From Actinobacteria bacterium HGW-Actinobacteria-1 (GTDB taxonomy: Bacteria > Actinomycetota > Coriobacteriia > Anaerosomatales > Anaerosomataceae): DNA of 64,000 nucleotides. Where the stretch lies: NCBI GenBank assembly GCA_002841355.1, contig PHFB01000005.1, positions 1 to 64,000 on the forward strand, read 5' to 3'. Shown here piece by piece: positions 1 to 7,885 of the stretch. Positions within the stretch are counted from its first letter, which is position 1, and every line of letters starts with the position of its first letter. The position numbers and the translations under genes were made by a program. The notes below the pieces were generated by a model. That model saw only the letters and a list, made by a program, of their open reading frames with translations. It was not told where the DNA came from and made no database searches.

Positions 1-99
1 ACGGCTCACGCCGCAGGCATCTATGAGGTGCGCTACTTCGGGAGCGTGAGCGCGGTGTCGCAAGTCGTACGCGATGCCGTCGAGGCGATTCTGGAGTAG
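1..99 (+). CDS. C-terminal end of an unidentified protein (partial)
   Basis: An open frame enters from the left edge and closes with TAG at 97-99, giving the last 32 residues of a protein. The visible tail (IYEVRYFGSV early, VRDAVEAILE at the end) looks like a beta strand followed by an amphipathic helix. That is too little to name a family. The GC-rich third codon positions agree with real coding sequence. The next gene is convergent, starting 38 bases beyond on the other strand. Confidence 0.6.
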   Translation, partial: TAHAAGIYEVRYFGSVSAVSQVVRDAVEAILE

Positions 100-137
100 C
101 AGCCGTCTGGCATTCGGTCACCGACGAAGACCAGCGG

Positions 138-1220
138 TCAGCCCGCGCACTCCAATCCGCTCGGGAGGTCCTCGGCGACGACGAAGCCACAATCGCCGCG
201 CTTGATGTGAGTGCCGTTGTGTGTCACGGTAACGACCCTTCTGTCACCCTCAGCGCCCATCTCGACACCAACGAGCAGCGCGCCGTGAGAGTCGAGAAGC
301 GCATGTGCTGCTTCAAGCAGCGTCATTCCGTGCACCGATTCCGGCATCTCGATCTTGTAGATCTCGGACCCCTCGTCGAAGCTCAGAAGCTGCGCTACGA
401 GCGACGTTAGCCCGTGATTCAACGCGGACTGTGCCAGGAGATTGCCGGTGAGCTCGCTCACGCACACGACTTCATCAACGTTCGCATGTCGAAGGTGCTT
501 CTTGTTGTGGGGGTCGAACACGAGAACGCAGGTGTAGACATCCGGCTGGCGTGCCTCAACCGCCAGGGCGGTTAGAATCGCAATCGAGTCGCTGGCTGTC
601 GGGTCGTCGCCGGAGCCCAGAACGATCGCAGTCGTCGCCGTCTCGACCTGCGCGAGCGTCAGGACCGTATCTCGTGTGGGAGAGCCCGAGACGAGAAGAG
701 CCCCCGATTCCGGGTACGGGTGGTCCTCCAGCTCAGCCACGATCACGATGTCGCGGTCCCGCGACGCTTCGTCGGCCAGGAGTTGATCGATGATCCCGCG
801 ACCGTGCTCGTTCCAGTTGCAGATAAGGATGTGACCGTGTGTGTCCACCTTACGCTTCCCCTTGTCCTTGGAGAGTGCAATGCGTACGAACCGTGCCGCT
901 ACGTCGGCCATGATGATTGAGAAGAAGATGACTCCGGCGACGAGCACGGCGATGGCCGCCACGTAGCCGATGGCCGTCACTGGTCTCCGTGCCACGTCGA
1001 AACCGGACAGCGCGAGAATCAGAATATCTTCCAGGGCCTCCGGGTAGCTCATGTAGCCGGCGGTGCCAGGCCGACTCTCCATGAGGTAGAAGAGCCATGA
1101 CATCGACAGGACGAACATCATCAGGCCCGAGAGGATCTTGAGGGTCAGCGACTGGTTCGCGGACGTCTTCGCCCAGCGGAGTGTGCGGAGTATGTTCCTT
1201 CGACCGAGCATCCCGCTCAT
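138..1220 (-). CDS. Two-TM ion channel with RCK (TrkA-N) domains and non-canonical pore
   Basis: A 360-residue membrane protein with the plan of RCK-gated K+ channels. Transmembrane helices lie near residues 28-46 and 82-108, with a re-entrant pore loop between them (YPEALEDILI, about 59-70). A cytoplasmic TrkA-N Rossmann domain spans about 129-250 and an RCK-C-like domain about 275-360. The pore loop aligns with KcsA-type channels, but where TVGYGD is expected the protein reads ALSGFD, so the GYG filter is missing. Ion selectivity is therefore unknown. The start chosen is ATG at 1220, which has a GGGGGG ribosome site six bases upstream. ATG at 1259 or GTG at 1292 would lengthen it by 13 or 24 residues but have weaker sites. 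Its only close neighbour, the lipoprotein at 1383, is divergent. Confidence 0.8.
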   Translation of the reverse strand: MSGMLGRRNILRTLRWAKTSANQSLTLKILSGLMMFVLSMSWLFYLMESRPGTAGYMSYPEALEDILILALSGFDVARRPVTAIGYVAAIAVLVAGVIFFSIIMADVAARFVRIALSKDKGKRKVDTHGHILICNWNEHGRGIIDQLLADEASRDRDIVIVAELEDHPYPESGALLVSGSPTRDTVLTLAQVETATTAIVLGSGDDPTASDSIAILTALAVEARQPDVYTCVLVFDPHNKKHLRHANVDEVVCVSELTGNLLAQSALNHGLTSLVAQLLSFDEGSEIYKIEMPESVHGMTLLEAAHALLDSHGALLVGVEMGAEGDRRVVTVTHNGTHIKRGDCGFVVAEDLPSGLECAG

Positions 1221-1382
1221 CGGTGTCCCCCCGACGGGACGTGCAAGCTCCCCGCTCATACTTGTTCCCGACGAGGACTCCGGCAAACTCACGAGTTGGT
1301 GCGGATTGCGACCGGCAGACTATGATTGGGCGGGGTCAGCGGGTATCGTGCCGCATCAATGCCGAGCGAAAGGGGAATCGCG

Positions 1383-2063
1383 ATGCGACGTGCACTATGG
1401 ATCACAGTTGTGCTTGCTGTCTGCTCGGGGGTGATGATCGGCTCCGCCGGATGCGCAGCGAAATCCGGCAGCGTGGGCTCGTCCTCGGCCACCACGCCGG
1501 AGGCTGCCGTCCGCTCCTTCCTTGATGCTTCCACGAAGCATGGCACGCTCACGTTCGTGAGCGGCAAGAGCCAGAAGGAAGACAAGGTCGAGTACTGGTT
1601 CGATGGCGATAAGTACCGTCTTACCTGGTACTACGAAGACGGCACCGAGCGGATTCACATGATCAGCCCTGACGGCAAGAAGCTCTATCACTGCTATGTA
1701 CCTGAGGAAATTTGCGCGATTTCCTACACGCTGCCCGAGATGCACCAGTGGATCTTCAATGGCCCGCCGGGGTGGGACCTCGGTGAGGGCGAGAAGGTCG
1801 GCGATCTCACGGCCTTTACGTACGAGGCGAAGAAGCTCTGGGATGTCGAGGGTGCGAGCCAGCAGTTCTACCTCGAGGACCTGGTGATCTACTCGGACGG
1901 CTCACGCATCGTGAAGGCGGTGACGCGGACGAACAGCCGCAAGCCCGAATCCGAGGATGATCTCGTCACGAGCGAATACCGCTTCGATGAGCCCGAGCTT
2001 GACGTGAAGTTGCCCGCGGACGTCTTCGAGCTTCCCTACGAGATGGGCGAGAAGCCCAAGTAG
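1383..2063 (+). CDS. Secreted lipoprotein, LolA/LppX-like fold suspected
   Basis: A 226-residue lipoprotein. The N-terminus is MRRALW, then a hydrophobic stretch and a lipobox ending GSAGC near residue 24, so it should be lipid-anchored outside the membrane. The mature part has alternating polar strands (EYWFDGDKYRLTWYYEDG; DLVIYSDGSRIVKAVTRTNS), like the antiparallel half-barrel of LolA/LppX-type lipoproteins that bind hydrophobic ligands. That family assignment is an inference from pattern only. ATG at 1383 was chosen over an upstream in-frame ATG at 1326 because GAAAGGGG sits just before it and the signal peptide then begins at the start. The following gene is convergent, with five bases between stops. 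Confidence 0.65.
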   Translation: MRRALWITVVLAVCSGVMIGSAGCAAKSGSVGSSSATTPEAAVRSFLDASTKHGTLTFVSGKSQKEDKVEYWFDGDKYRLTWYYEDGTERIHMISPDGKKLYHCYVPEEICAISYTLPEMHQWIFNGPPGWDLGEGEKVGDLTAFTYEAKKLWDVEGASQQFYLEDLVIYSDGSRIVKAVTRTNSRKPESEDDLVTSEYRFDEPELDVKLPADVFELPYEMGEKPK

Positions 2064-2068
2064 GACGG

Positions 2069-3304
2069 CTAGCGCTTGACGGTGCCGGCGCCGCCCCGAG
2101 GCTGCGCCGAGCCGCCGCTTGGCGTGACCATCACCTCGTACGTGGTCTCGGAGAGCTTGCGGGCGCGCACCGAGACGGTGCCCGCTTCGTTGATGGTCTC
2201 ATCGGGCGTGATGATGCTGGCGGTGTACGTCCCGGTCGCGACGATATCGCCATCCTCATTCATCGTGCCGTTGAAGGTGGCCTTCATGGTGGCGGCTATC
2301 TCGCCTGCTGTGTCGGTGTCGTTCACTTCACCGACCACGCTTCCGTCGCTGCGCACGGTGATCGTGATGCCGTACGGCGCGCTGATGGTGAAGCCGCCCT
2401 TCGGCGTGGCCGTTGAGCCTTCTCGCACGCCCTTCACGTTCTGGCTCACGATCTGACGCACGGTGGCCGGCCAGGTCTCGCGCAGATTGGAGCGGCGGTT
2501 CTCAAGCTCCGTGCGGAGTTGGCTCGCGATGCGATCGCGTGCCTCGCCGACCTCGGAAGGATCGAATCCCGAACGGATCAGCGCCATGTCGACGTCGCCG
2601 TTCACGACCACCGATATGACTTGCTCGGGGGACATGCCGCCTGCCGAGAAGTCCTCGATGACCTCGATGTCGAGAAGGCGCTCGATCTCGGCGCGCGACT
2701 CCTGTGCGACTATGTTGCGCGCGCTGTTCACGGTGTCGCGCACGATGCGCTGTCCCGCGAGCGCGAGCAGGTCCGAGCTGCTGACCGAGTTCGCACGTGC
2801 TGTGAGCCGCTCGGCCATTCGCTCATGACCATCCTGCAGCGAGCGGATGCGGATGAGTTGCTTGATGTCGCCCGCAAGCGGATCGTCCTTGATCGCCTGC
2901 GCTTGCCACTCGAGTTGCTCGACCGCGCTCGTGTGCGCTCGCGCGTCGTCGCGATACGCGTTGCGGAGGCGCTCGGCCTGACGCTCGACGTCTTCGATGT
3001 TCTGACTCACGTCCCGCGCCTGCGAGAGTCGTCGGAAGACCTCTCTGACGCTGCTGTTCGACGAGATAACGCGCTGCATCACCAGGTCCGCTGCGAGCGG
3101 CCCCAACACCGGACCCATCCAGCGGGTTGCAGCGGTCACGACCTTGCGGGGTGGTGCAGTGATCTTGTCGACGGCCTCGACCACGCGGTCGATGACGTTC
3201 TTGACGAAGCCGAGCGGCCCCTTGGCTGCGTACGCCGGTGCTGGCGCGGCGAACAGCAGCGTGAAGACCAAGAGCGTGGCGATTGGCACTCGCATGCGCC
3301 TCAT
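2069..3304 (-). CDS. Secreted helical protein of unknown function
   Basis: A 411-residue exported protein with a clear signal peptide (basic MRRMR start, hydrophobic core, PAYAA cleavage region near residue 27). Residues about 70-290 are rich in charged helices with heptad character. From about 300 onward there is a beta-rich tail of Gly/Thr strands (TISAPYGITITVRSDGS; ATGTYTASI) that ends in a Gly/Arg-rich stretch. I do not recognise the family. Its ATG overlaps the stop of the upstream lipoprotein gene by four bases (ATGA), so the two form one operon and may act together at the cell surface. The 3' end converges on the lipoprotein at 1383-2063. Confidence 0.65.
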   Translation of the reverse strand: MRRMRVPIATLLVFTLLFAAPAPAYAAKGPLGFVKNVIDRVVEAVDKITAPPRKVVTAATRWMGPVLGPLAADLVMQRVISSNSSVREVFRRLSQARDVSQNIEDVERQAERLRNAYRDDARAHTSAVEQLEWQAQAIKDDPLAGDIKQLIRIRSLQDGHERMAERLTARANSVSSSDLLALAGQRIVRDTVNSARNIVAQESRAEIERLLDIEVIEDFSAGGMSPEQVISVVVNGDVDMALIRSGFDPSEVGEARDRIASQLRTELENRRSNLRETWPATVRQIVSQNVKGVREGSTATPKGGFTISAPYGITITVRSDGSVVGEVNDTDTAGEIAATMKATFNGTMNEDGDIVATGTYTASIITPDETINEAGTVSVRARKLSETTYEVMVTPSGGSAQPRGGAGTVKR

Positions 3305-3864
3305 CGCTCGACCCCGATCGTCTGCAGGTACGTGAGCGCACCGCGTTCGATCGTGAAGATCGCCGACTCGGTCACGTAGACGTGGGTGTCGTCTTCCTCG
3401 GCAAGCGCCGGGTCGATGATGACCTCCTCGGCGGGCTCGCCAAGTATCGATTCGACGTCCGCGAGCGTCATGTCGATGTGGAAATCGGCGGGGGAGAGCG
3501 TCGGATAATCGGTGGGCACCTCGGGCATGAACTCCCAGCCTTGTACGGCAACCGCGACGCCATCGACGAAGGAGATCTGCTGTTCGTGCTCGAGGTAGTA
3601 CCAGACTTCGGTGCGCCGCAGTGAGGTCGCGCCGTCTGCGTCGGCATCATCGGCGGGCGCGTACGCGATCTGGAACGCCGTTGGTTCGCCGAGCGTCGTG
3701 ATGAGTTCGGCTTGCGTGTCCAAGAAGCCAGGTCCCTCCGCCGAGCCGGCCGAGCTGGGCGTGCACGCGGCGGTGAACGCGGAGCCGAGTATCAGGGAAA
3801 GCAGCACGATTGTGGTCGCGAAGTGCGAACCGAGAATCCGTATCCTGTCGTCAGCAGCGCGCAT
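3301..3864 (-). CDS. Lipoprotein with BamE/SmpA-like repeats (tentative)
   Basis: A 187-residue lipoprotein. The signal sequence ends with a lipobox (FTAAC, Cys near residue 33). The mature part holds two related segments, TLGEPTAFQIAY and ILGEPAEEVIID, each followed by strands. This resembles the LGxP motif of SmpA/OmlA (BamE-like) small lipoproteins, although Gram-positive relatives have no outer membrane, so the role is unknown. ATG at 3864 is preferred to the longer in-frame start at 3966 because a GGGGGG ribosome site precedes it and the signal peptide begins there. Translation is coupled to the downstream secreted protein by an ATGA overlap. Confidence 0.6.
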   Translation of the reverse strand: MRAADDRIRILGSHFATTIVLLSLILGSAFTAACTPSSAGSAEGPGFLDTQAELITTLGEPTAFQIAYAPADDADADGATSLRRTEVWYYLEHEQQISFVDGVAVAVQGWEFMPEVPTDYPTLSPADFHIDMTLADVESILGEPAEEVIIDPALAEEDDTHVYVTESAIFTIERGALTYLQTIGVER

Positions 3865-4029
3865 GTTCGCCCCCCGGCTACACCTGCAGATGCCCTCATC
3901 ATACCCAACCGCTTTGACGCGGGCAGCAACTGCGGGTTGGAGCAGCGGTGAACCAAGGGCGAGCACCGAAATCGGGGGTGCAGTGTGCTACCCTCGGCTC
4001 GTCTGCAGTCTCATCCCGGGGAGGCATCA

Positions 4030-4620
4030 ATGTCCGAGCTCTTCAGCGCGGAGCGGTATCTCGTGCGTCGCAAGGTGTTCAAGCTCGCTGGCGGTGCGTT
4101 CCATGTGTATGACCCGCAGGGCAACGTGGTGGCGTACTCGGAACAGAAGGCGTTCAAGCTCAAGGAAGACATCCGCGTGTTCGCCGATGAGGCGAAGACG
4201 CGTGAGTTGCTCGTGATCCAAGCCCGTCAGATCATGGACTTCTCGGCTGCGTACGACGTGACCGACGCGATGACTGGCGAGAAGGTCGGCGCGCTGCGCC
4301 GCTGTGGCGGCAAGTCGATCCTGCGCGATGAGTGGACGATCCTCGACCCGAGCGACACCGCTGTGGGCACCATCATCGAAGACTCGATGGGCTACGCGCT
4401 CATCCGCCGCTTCCTCACGAACCTTGTGCCGCAGAAGTACGACGTGTTCTTCCCGAGCGTCACGACGGGGCAGAAGATCGCGAACATGGATCAGCAGTTC
4501 AACCCGTTCGTGTACAAGCTCGATGTCGACCTCTCCACGGATCCGGCGAAGCAGTTCGACCGCCGGCTGGCCATCTCGGCTGCGATCCTGCTCGCCGCAA
4601 TCGAGGGACGGCAGAACTAG
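4030..4620 (+). CDS. LURP-one-related / scramblase-like protein
   Basis: A 196-residue soluble protein. It opens with LFSAERYLVRRKVFKL and carries strand-rich repeats such as FHVYDPQGNVVAY and WTILDPSDTAVGTI, characteristic of the LURP-one-related/tubby-like beta barrel. Relatives are proposed to bind phospholipids, but no activity can be read from the sequence. A GGGGAGG ribosome site precedes ATG 4030; the in-frame ATG at 3985 lacks one. A cysteine-cluster protein begins four bases after the stop and an amino-acid exporter follows, so this is probably the first gene of a three-gene operon. Confidence 0.7.
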   Translation: MSELFSAERYLVRRKVFKLAGGAFHVYDPQGNVVAYSEQKAFKLKEDIRVFADEAKTRELLVIQARQIMDFSAAYDVTDAMTGEKVGALRRCGGKSILRDEWTILDPSDTAVGTIIEDSMGYALIRRFLTNLVPQKYDVFFPSVTTGQKIANMDQQFNPFVYKLDVDLSTDPAKQFDRRLAISAAILLAAIEGRQN

Positions 4621-4624
4621 CGCT

Positions 4625-5047
4625 TTGGCGAACGCCGACTACAAGATCGACGCGCACGGGAACCCCGCACTCTGCCACGAGTGCGGGGGCCTGTGTTGTG
4701 CGCTCTACCTCGCACACGACGAGAACGGGGAGTACATCGGCGAGGGCGGGCTGCCCGAGTACATCGAGCTGTGGCTGGAGCGGTTCGTGGCGAGCGGGGC
4801 GCTAGTGCCGCTTACACAGAACGTGTATGCGGCAGGTGCCGCTGGCATCGAGCCGCTGCACGACCCGCGGCTGAGCCATCTGCCCACCGAGGAAGGCGCC
4901 GCATATCGCGCGACGCTCCCGGAGTGGGTCGACACGCGCAAGTGCCAGTTCTGCCATCCCGAGACGGGCTGTCTGCTCCCGCATGAGTACCGCGCGCCGA
5001 TCTGTGGCGAGTACCGCTGCGAGCTCTGGGACTCGGTGGAGTCGTGA
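4625..5047 (+). CDS. Cysteine-cluster protein (YkgJ-like zinc/iron-sulphur binding)
   Basis: A 140-residue protein with a TTG start at 4625, four bases after the upstream stop. It has three cysteine groups: CHECGGLCC (residues about 17-25), CQFCHPETGC (about 105-114) and CGEYRC (about 127-132). The spacing resembles the YkgJ/UPF0153 family of small Zn or Fe-S cluster proteins. The metal is unknown. TTG was chosen because any earlier start would overlap the preceding gene deeply in another frame, and the cysteine motif begins soon after this start. It overlaps the LysE-type exporter start by four bases (GTGA), so the genes are translationally coupled. Confidence 0.7.
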   Translation: MANADYKIDAHGNPALCHECGGLCCALYLAHDENGEYIGEGGLPEYIELWLERFVASGALVPLTQNVYAAGAAGIEPLHDPRLSHLPTEEGAAYRATLPEWVDTRKCQFCHPETGCLLPHEYRAPICGEYRCELWDSVES

Positions 5048-5676
5048 GCGCGCTCGCGGTCGCCGCGTCGGGCTTCGGCTTCGGCGCGAGCCTCATCATC
5101 GCCATCGGCGCGCAAAACGCGTTCGTGCTGCGCCAGGGGCTCATGCGTCGTTTTGTCTTCGAGGTGGCGCTCACCTGCGCGCTCGTCGACGCGGTGCTCA
5201 TCTCGGCGGGTGCTGGTGGCGTGGGAACGCTCATCGCGGCGCACCCGACCGTCACGGCTGTCGCTGCCTGGGGCGGCGTGATCTTCCTCGGCTTCTATGG
5301 CGCACGGTCGTTCTCCGCGGCGCTGCGACCCGCCGCTCTCAAGGCCGAGCAGGCCGGGGTCGAGCCGGACGAGACTTCGCGCGGGGCCGTCATCGCCGCC
5401 ACGCTTGCCGTGAGCCTGCTCAACCCGCATGTCTATCTCGACACGGTCGTGCTGCTCGGCAGCGTCTCGGCACAGTACGCCGGCGATGTCCGCGTCTTCT
5501 TCGCGCTTGGTGCGATGTGCGCGTCGTTCGTGTGGTTCTTCTCGATCGCGTACGGCGCCCGGCTGCTTGCGCCGCTCTTCGCTAGGCCCGTTGCATGGCG
5601 CGTGCTCGACGTCATCGTGGGCTGCGTGATGTGGTGGATCGCCATCTCACTTGCGCTCGGCCAGCTCGGCTTCTGA
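5044..5676 (+). CDS. LysE/ArgO-family amino acid exporter
   Basis: A 210-residue integral membrane protein with about six hydrophobic helices. The N-terminal GASLIIAIGAQNAFVLRQGL region and SLLNPHVYLDTVVLLG near residue 125 are hallmarks of the LysE/ArgO family, which exports basic amino acids by proton exchange. Length matches the family (about 200). The exact substrate (lysine, arginine or other) cannot be decided. The GTG start at 5044 overlaps the stop of the cysteine-cluster gene by four bases. No LysG-type regulator is adjacent, so control of this exporter must differ from the Corynebacterium lysE/lysG arrangement. Confidence 0.88.
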   Translation: MSALAVAASGFGFGASLIIAIGAQNAFVLRQGLMRRFVFEVALTCALVDAVLISAGAGGVGTLIAAHPTVTAVAAWGGVIFLGFYGARSFSAALRPAALKAEQAGVEPDETSRGAVIAATLAVSLLNPHVYLDTVVLLGSVSAQYAGDVRVFFALGAMCASFVWFFSIAYGARLLAPLFARPVAWRVLDVIVGCVMWWIAISLALGQLGF

Positions 5677-5690
5677 CGTACACTGACTCC

Positions 5691-6149
5691 ATGAGCACTG
5701 TATTCATAGACGCCGACGCCTGCCCTGTGACCCGCGAGGCGATCTCCATCGCTCGCGCGCACGGGTACACGGTCATGCTGGTCGCCAACAGCACGCAGAA
5801 TCTGGAGCGCCACACGATGCGCAACGGCGTCGAGGCGATCCAGGTCTCCGGCGGTCGCGATGCCGCCGACTTCGTCATCATCGAGCACCTCCAACCGGGC
5901 GATGCGGTCGTCACGCAGGACACCGGCCTTGCCGCGATGGTCCTCGGCAGGGGAGCGCGCGCCATCGGGCCGCGCGGCCGCATCTTCCATCTCGCCACCA
6001 TCGACGCCGAGATGGAGGTCCGTCACGCCGAGCAGAAGCTCAGACGCGCCGGCGGGCGGACCGGCGGCCCCTCGAAGTTCACCGAGGAAGACCGCGAGCA
6101 CTTCAGCGACCGTTTCGAGTGGCTCCTCGCGAACCCGGATCGCCGCTAG
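5691..6149 (+). CDS. YaiI/YqxD family protein (UPF0178, DUF188)
   Basis: A 152-residue cytoplasmic protein. The N-terminus FIDADACPVTREA, the central SGGRDAADFVI and VTQDTGLAAMVL, and the C-terminal basic GGRTGGPSKFTEEDRE are the diagnostic blocks of the UPF0178/DUF188 family, whose conserved acidic residues recall PIN-like nucleases. Its function is unproven. ATG 5691 aligns with the family N-terminus; the upstream in-frame start at 5595 lies inside the exporter gene. It follows the exporter by 14 bases and is probably co-transcribed with it. Confidence 0.88.
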   Translation: MSTVFIDADACPVTREAISIARAHGYTVMLVANSTQNLERHTMRNGVEAIQVSGGRDAADFVIIEHLQPGDAVVTQDTGLAAMVLGRGARAIGPRGRIFHLATIDAEMEVRHAEQKLRRAGGRTGGPSKFTEEDREHFSDRFEWLLANPDRR

Positions 6150-6178
6150 CATTCGACGTCTCAGTGAGCTCGTAGTGG

Positions 6179-6192
6179 GTAACTATTGTTAC
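6179..6192. promoter_or_regulatory. Inverted repeat GTAAC-N4-GTTAC, probable operator
   Basis: GTAACTATTGTTAC is a perfect 5-base inverted repeat around a 4-base spacer. It stands out as AT-rich sequence in a GC-rich region between the UPF0178 gene and the dehydrogenase gene, 86 bases before ATG 6278. A very similar site (ATAAC-N4-GTTAT) lies 91 bases before the XRE-cupin gene at 10811. Which protein binds it is unknown. Confidence 0.45.
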
Positions 6193-6277
6193 GAACTCGT
6201 CCACGCGCCCGCAGAGCATATCGCGTCGCAAACACCTCCGCGTGGGCATCCGATTCACGGGGTACAGGAGGTATCCG

Positions 6278-7042
6278 ATGCGACTTGAAGGAAAGGTAGC
6301 AGTCATCACAGGCGCGGGCTCCGGCATGGGTCGCGCGATGGCGGTGCGGTTCGCTGCAGAAGGTGCGAAGGTGGTCGCGGCCGACTGGCACCAGGACTCG
6401 CTCGACGAAACGGTCGCCATGATCACCTCGGCTGGCGGCACGGCCATCGGTGTCCAGGGCAACGTTGCAGACCAGGCACAGGCCGAGGCGATCATCGACG
6501 CGGCTGTCGCCGCGTACGGCAAGGTTGACGTGCTCTGCAATAACGCCGGCGTGATGGACACCAATCAGGGTGCGGCCGAGCTCACCAACGAGATGTGGGA
6601 GCGCGTTCTCGGAATCAACCTGACGGGTCCGATGTACCTCACTCGCAAGGCCCTGCCGGTCATGCTCGGCGGAGGCGGCGGTTCAATCATCAACACCGCA
6701 TCGGTCGCTGGCGTTGGCGGCGGTGCAGCGGGCCTCGCGTACACGGTCTCCAAGCACGGGCTGGTGGGACTGACGAAGCAGACCGCGTTCCGCTACGCGC
6801 AGGAAGGCATCCGCTGCAACGCCATCGCGGCTGGTGCCGTCGAGACGAACATCATGCAGAGCGTCGATCCGACGAAGATGGATCCGGCCGGTTCGGCGCG
6901 GTGTCAGACGTACTACGCCGCGATTCCCGGCCAGCTCAAGCCAGAGGAGATCGCGAACCTCGCGCTCTTCCTCGCGAGTGACGAGTCGACCAAGATCAAT
7001 GGCGCGATCATCCCCGCAGATGCCGGCTGGCTGAGCGCGTAG
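6278..7042 (+). CDS. Short-chain dehydrogenase/reductase (SDR)
   Basis: A 254-residue classical SDR. The Rossmann motif TGAGSGMG is at residues 11-18, NNAG at 88-91, catalytic Ser142 (ASVAG), and Tyr155/Lys159 in YTVSK. Asp36 after the second strand (VVAAD) suggests NAD(H) rather than NADP(H). The substrate is not predictable, but FabG-like 3-oxoacyl reductases and secondary alcohol dehydrogenases are the nearest types. A strong AGGAGGT ribosome site precedes ATG 6278. The gene stands alone: an inverted-repeat operator lies upstream and a strong hairpin terminator follows, so it is a monocistronic, probably regulated unit. Confidence 0.88.
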   Translation: MRLEGKVAVITGAGSGMGRAMAVRFAAEGAKVVAADWHQDSLDETVAMITSAGGTAIGVQGNVADQAQAEAIIDAAVAAYGKVDVLCNNAGVMDTNQGAAELTNEMWERVLGINLTGPMYLTRKALPVMLGGGGGSIINTASVAGVGGGAAGLAYTVSKHGLVGLTKQTAFRYAQEGIRCNAIAAGAVETNIMQSVDPTKMDPAGSARCQTYYAAIPGQLKPEEIANLALFLASDESTKINGAIIPADAGWLSA

Positions 7043-7062
7043 CACGGCGATTCAATGATACT

Positions 7063-7097
7063 GGGGCCGGGTGAGCGTTGCCCGGCCCCCTTCGTTT
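7063..7097 (+). terminator. Rho-independent terminator of the SDR gene
   Basis: GGGGCCGGG (7063-7071) pairs with CCCGGCCCC (7081-7089) around a 9-base loop and is followed by a short T-rich run (TTCGTTT). It ends the dehydrogenase transcript. Confidence 0.8.
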
Positions 7098-7105
7098 GCT
7101 AGAAT
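7078..7105 (+). promoter_or_regulatory. Possible sigma-70 promoter overlapping the terminator
   Basis: TTGCCC (7078-7083) and TAGAAT (7100-7105) are separated by 16 bases and lie about 43 bases before ATG 7148. The -35 box sits inside the terminator arm of the upstream unit, a compact arrangement. The -10 box is good; the -35 is only a partial match. Confidence 0.4.
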
Positions 7106-7147
7106 CCTCGCAGTGACTTAACGGTTGTGCACGAGGGGGAGGACGTC

Positions 7148-7885
7148 ATGAGCGATCAGCCGGACACCAGCGCACCTGTCTATCCGCCAGCAGCCGAGCA
7201 GCCGCCGGTCCAGACCGCGCCGGCCCAGGCGTCGCAGCCGGTGAAGAAGAAGCGCAAGGGTCGTGGCTGTCTGATCGCGTTGCTCGTCGTCCTCGCGCTT
7301 GTGATCGTGCTCGTGGTCGGCGGCATGATCGCCGTGAAGAACATGGGGAAGCCGAAGGACCTCGGCATCACGTACACCGAGGCGGATTACTGGAGCGCGA
7401 TGGAGAAGGCCGGCGTCGTGGTGAACGAGGTCCCGGCCGGCGAGAACTGGGAGAAGACCGACGTCGTCTACTCGGGCAGCAAGCCTATCGACGCGACATT
7501 CACGCCAGCGGAGGTTTCGGCGCTCTTCGCATACAGCCACCAGGGTGGCTGGCCTGTGAGCAATGCGCAGGTGCGGTTCACTGGCGGCGACGGCGTGGAG
7601 CTCTCGGCGAGCATCGACTACGCCGGCACGAGCTACCCGGTGTACGCGAAGGCGAGTGCCGCGATGAGCGGCGCGACCATCAGCGGATCGCTCCAGGAAG
7701 CCGAGGTGCTTGGCGTGACCGTGCCAAGCCAGTACTTCGGTGCGGGTGAGAGCTACGCGCTCGGGTTCATCAACTCGCGCCTTGCGCGACTGACGGGCCT
7801 CAACATCACAACCGCCGAGGTGACGCCGGAGGGGCTGCACCTGGTCGGGACCGTACCGGCGACCGCGGAGCGCGTGCCTCGCTAA
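7148..7885 (+). CDS. Membrane-anchored protein with proline-rich N-terminus, unknown function
   Basis: A 245-residue single-pass protein. Residues 1-35 are Pro/Gln/Ala-rich and cytoplasmic, then a basic patch (KKKRKGRG), one transmembrane helix at about 43-63, and an extracytoplasmic domain of about 180 residues with alternating strands. Nothing in the outer domain matches a family I recognise. ATG 7148 is chosen because GAGGGGGAGG lies directly upstream; the in-frame GTG at 7127 has none. It is convergent with the CDGSH gene, and the two reading frames overlap by four bases at their stops. Confidence 0.65.
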   Translation: MSDQPDTSAPVYPPAAEQPPVQTAPAQASQPVKKKRKGRGCLIALLVVLALVIVLVVGGMIAVKNMGKPKDLGITYTEADYWSAMEKAGVVVNEVPAGENWEKTDVVYSGSKPIDATFTPAEVSALFAYSHQGGWPVSNAQVRFTGGDGVELSASIDYAGTSYPVYAKASAAMSGATISGSLQEAEVLGVTVPSQYFGAGESYALGFINSRLARLTGLNITTAEVTPEGLHLVGTVPATAERVPR

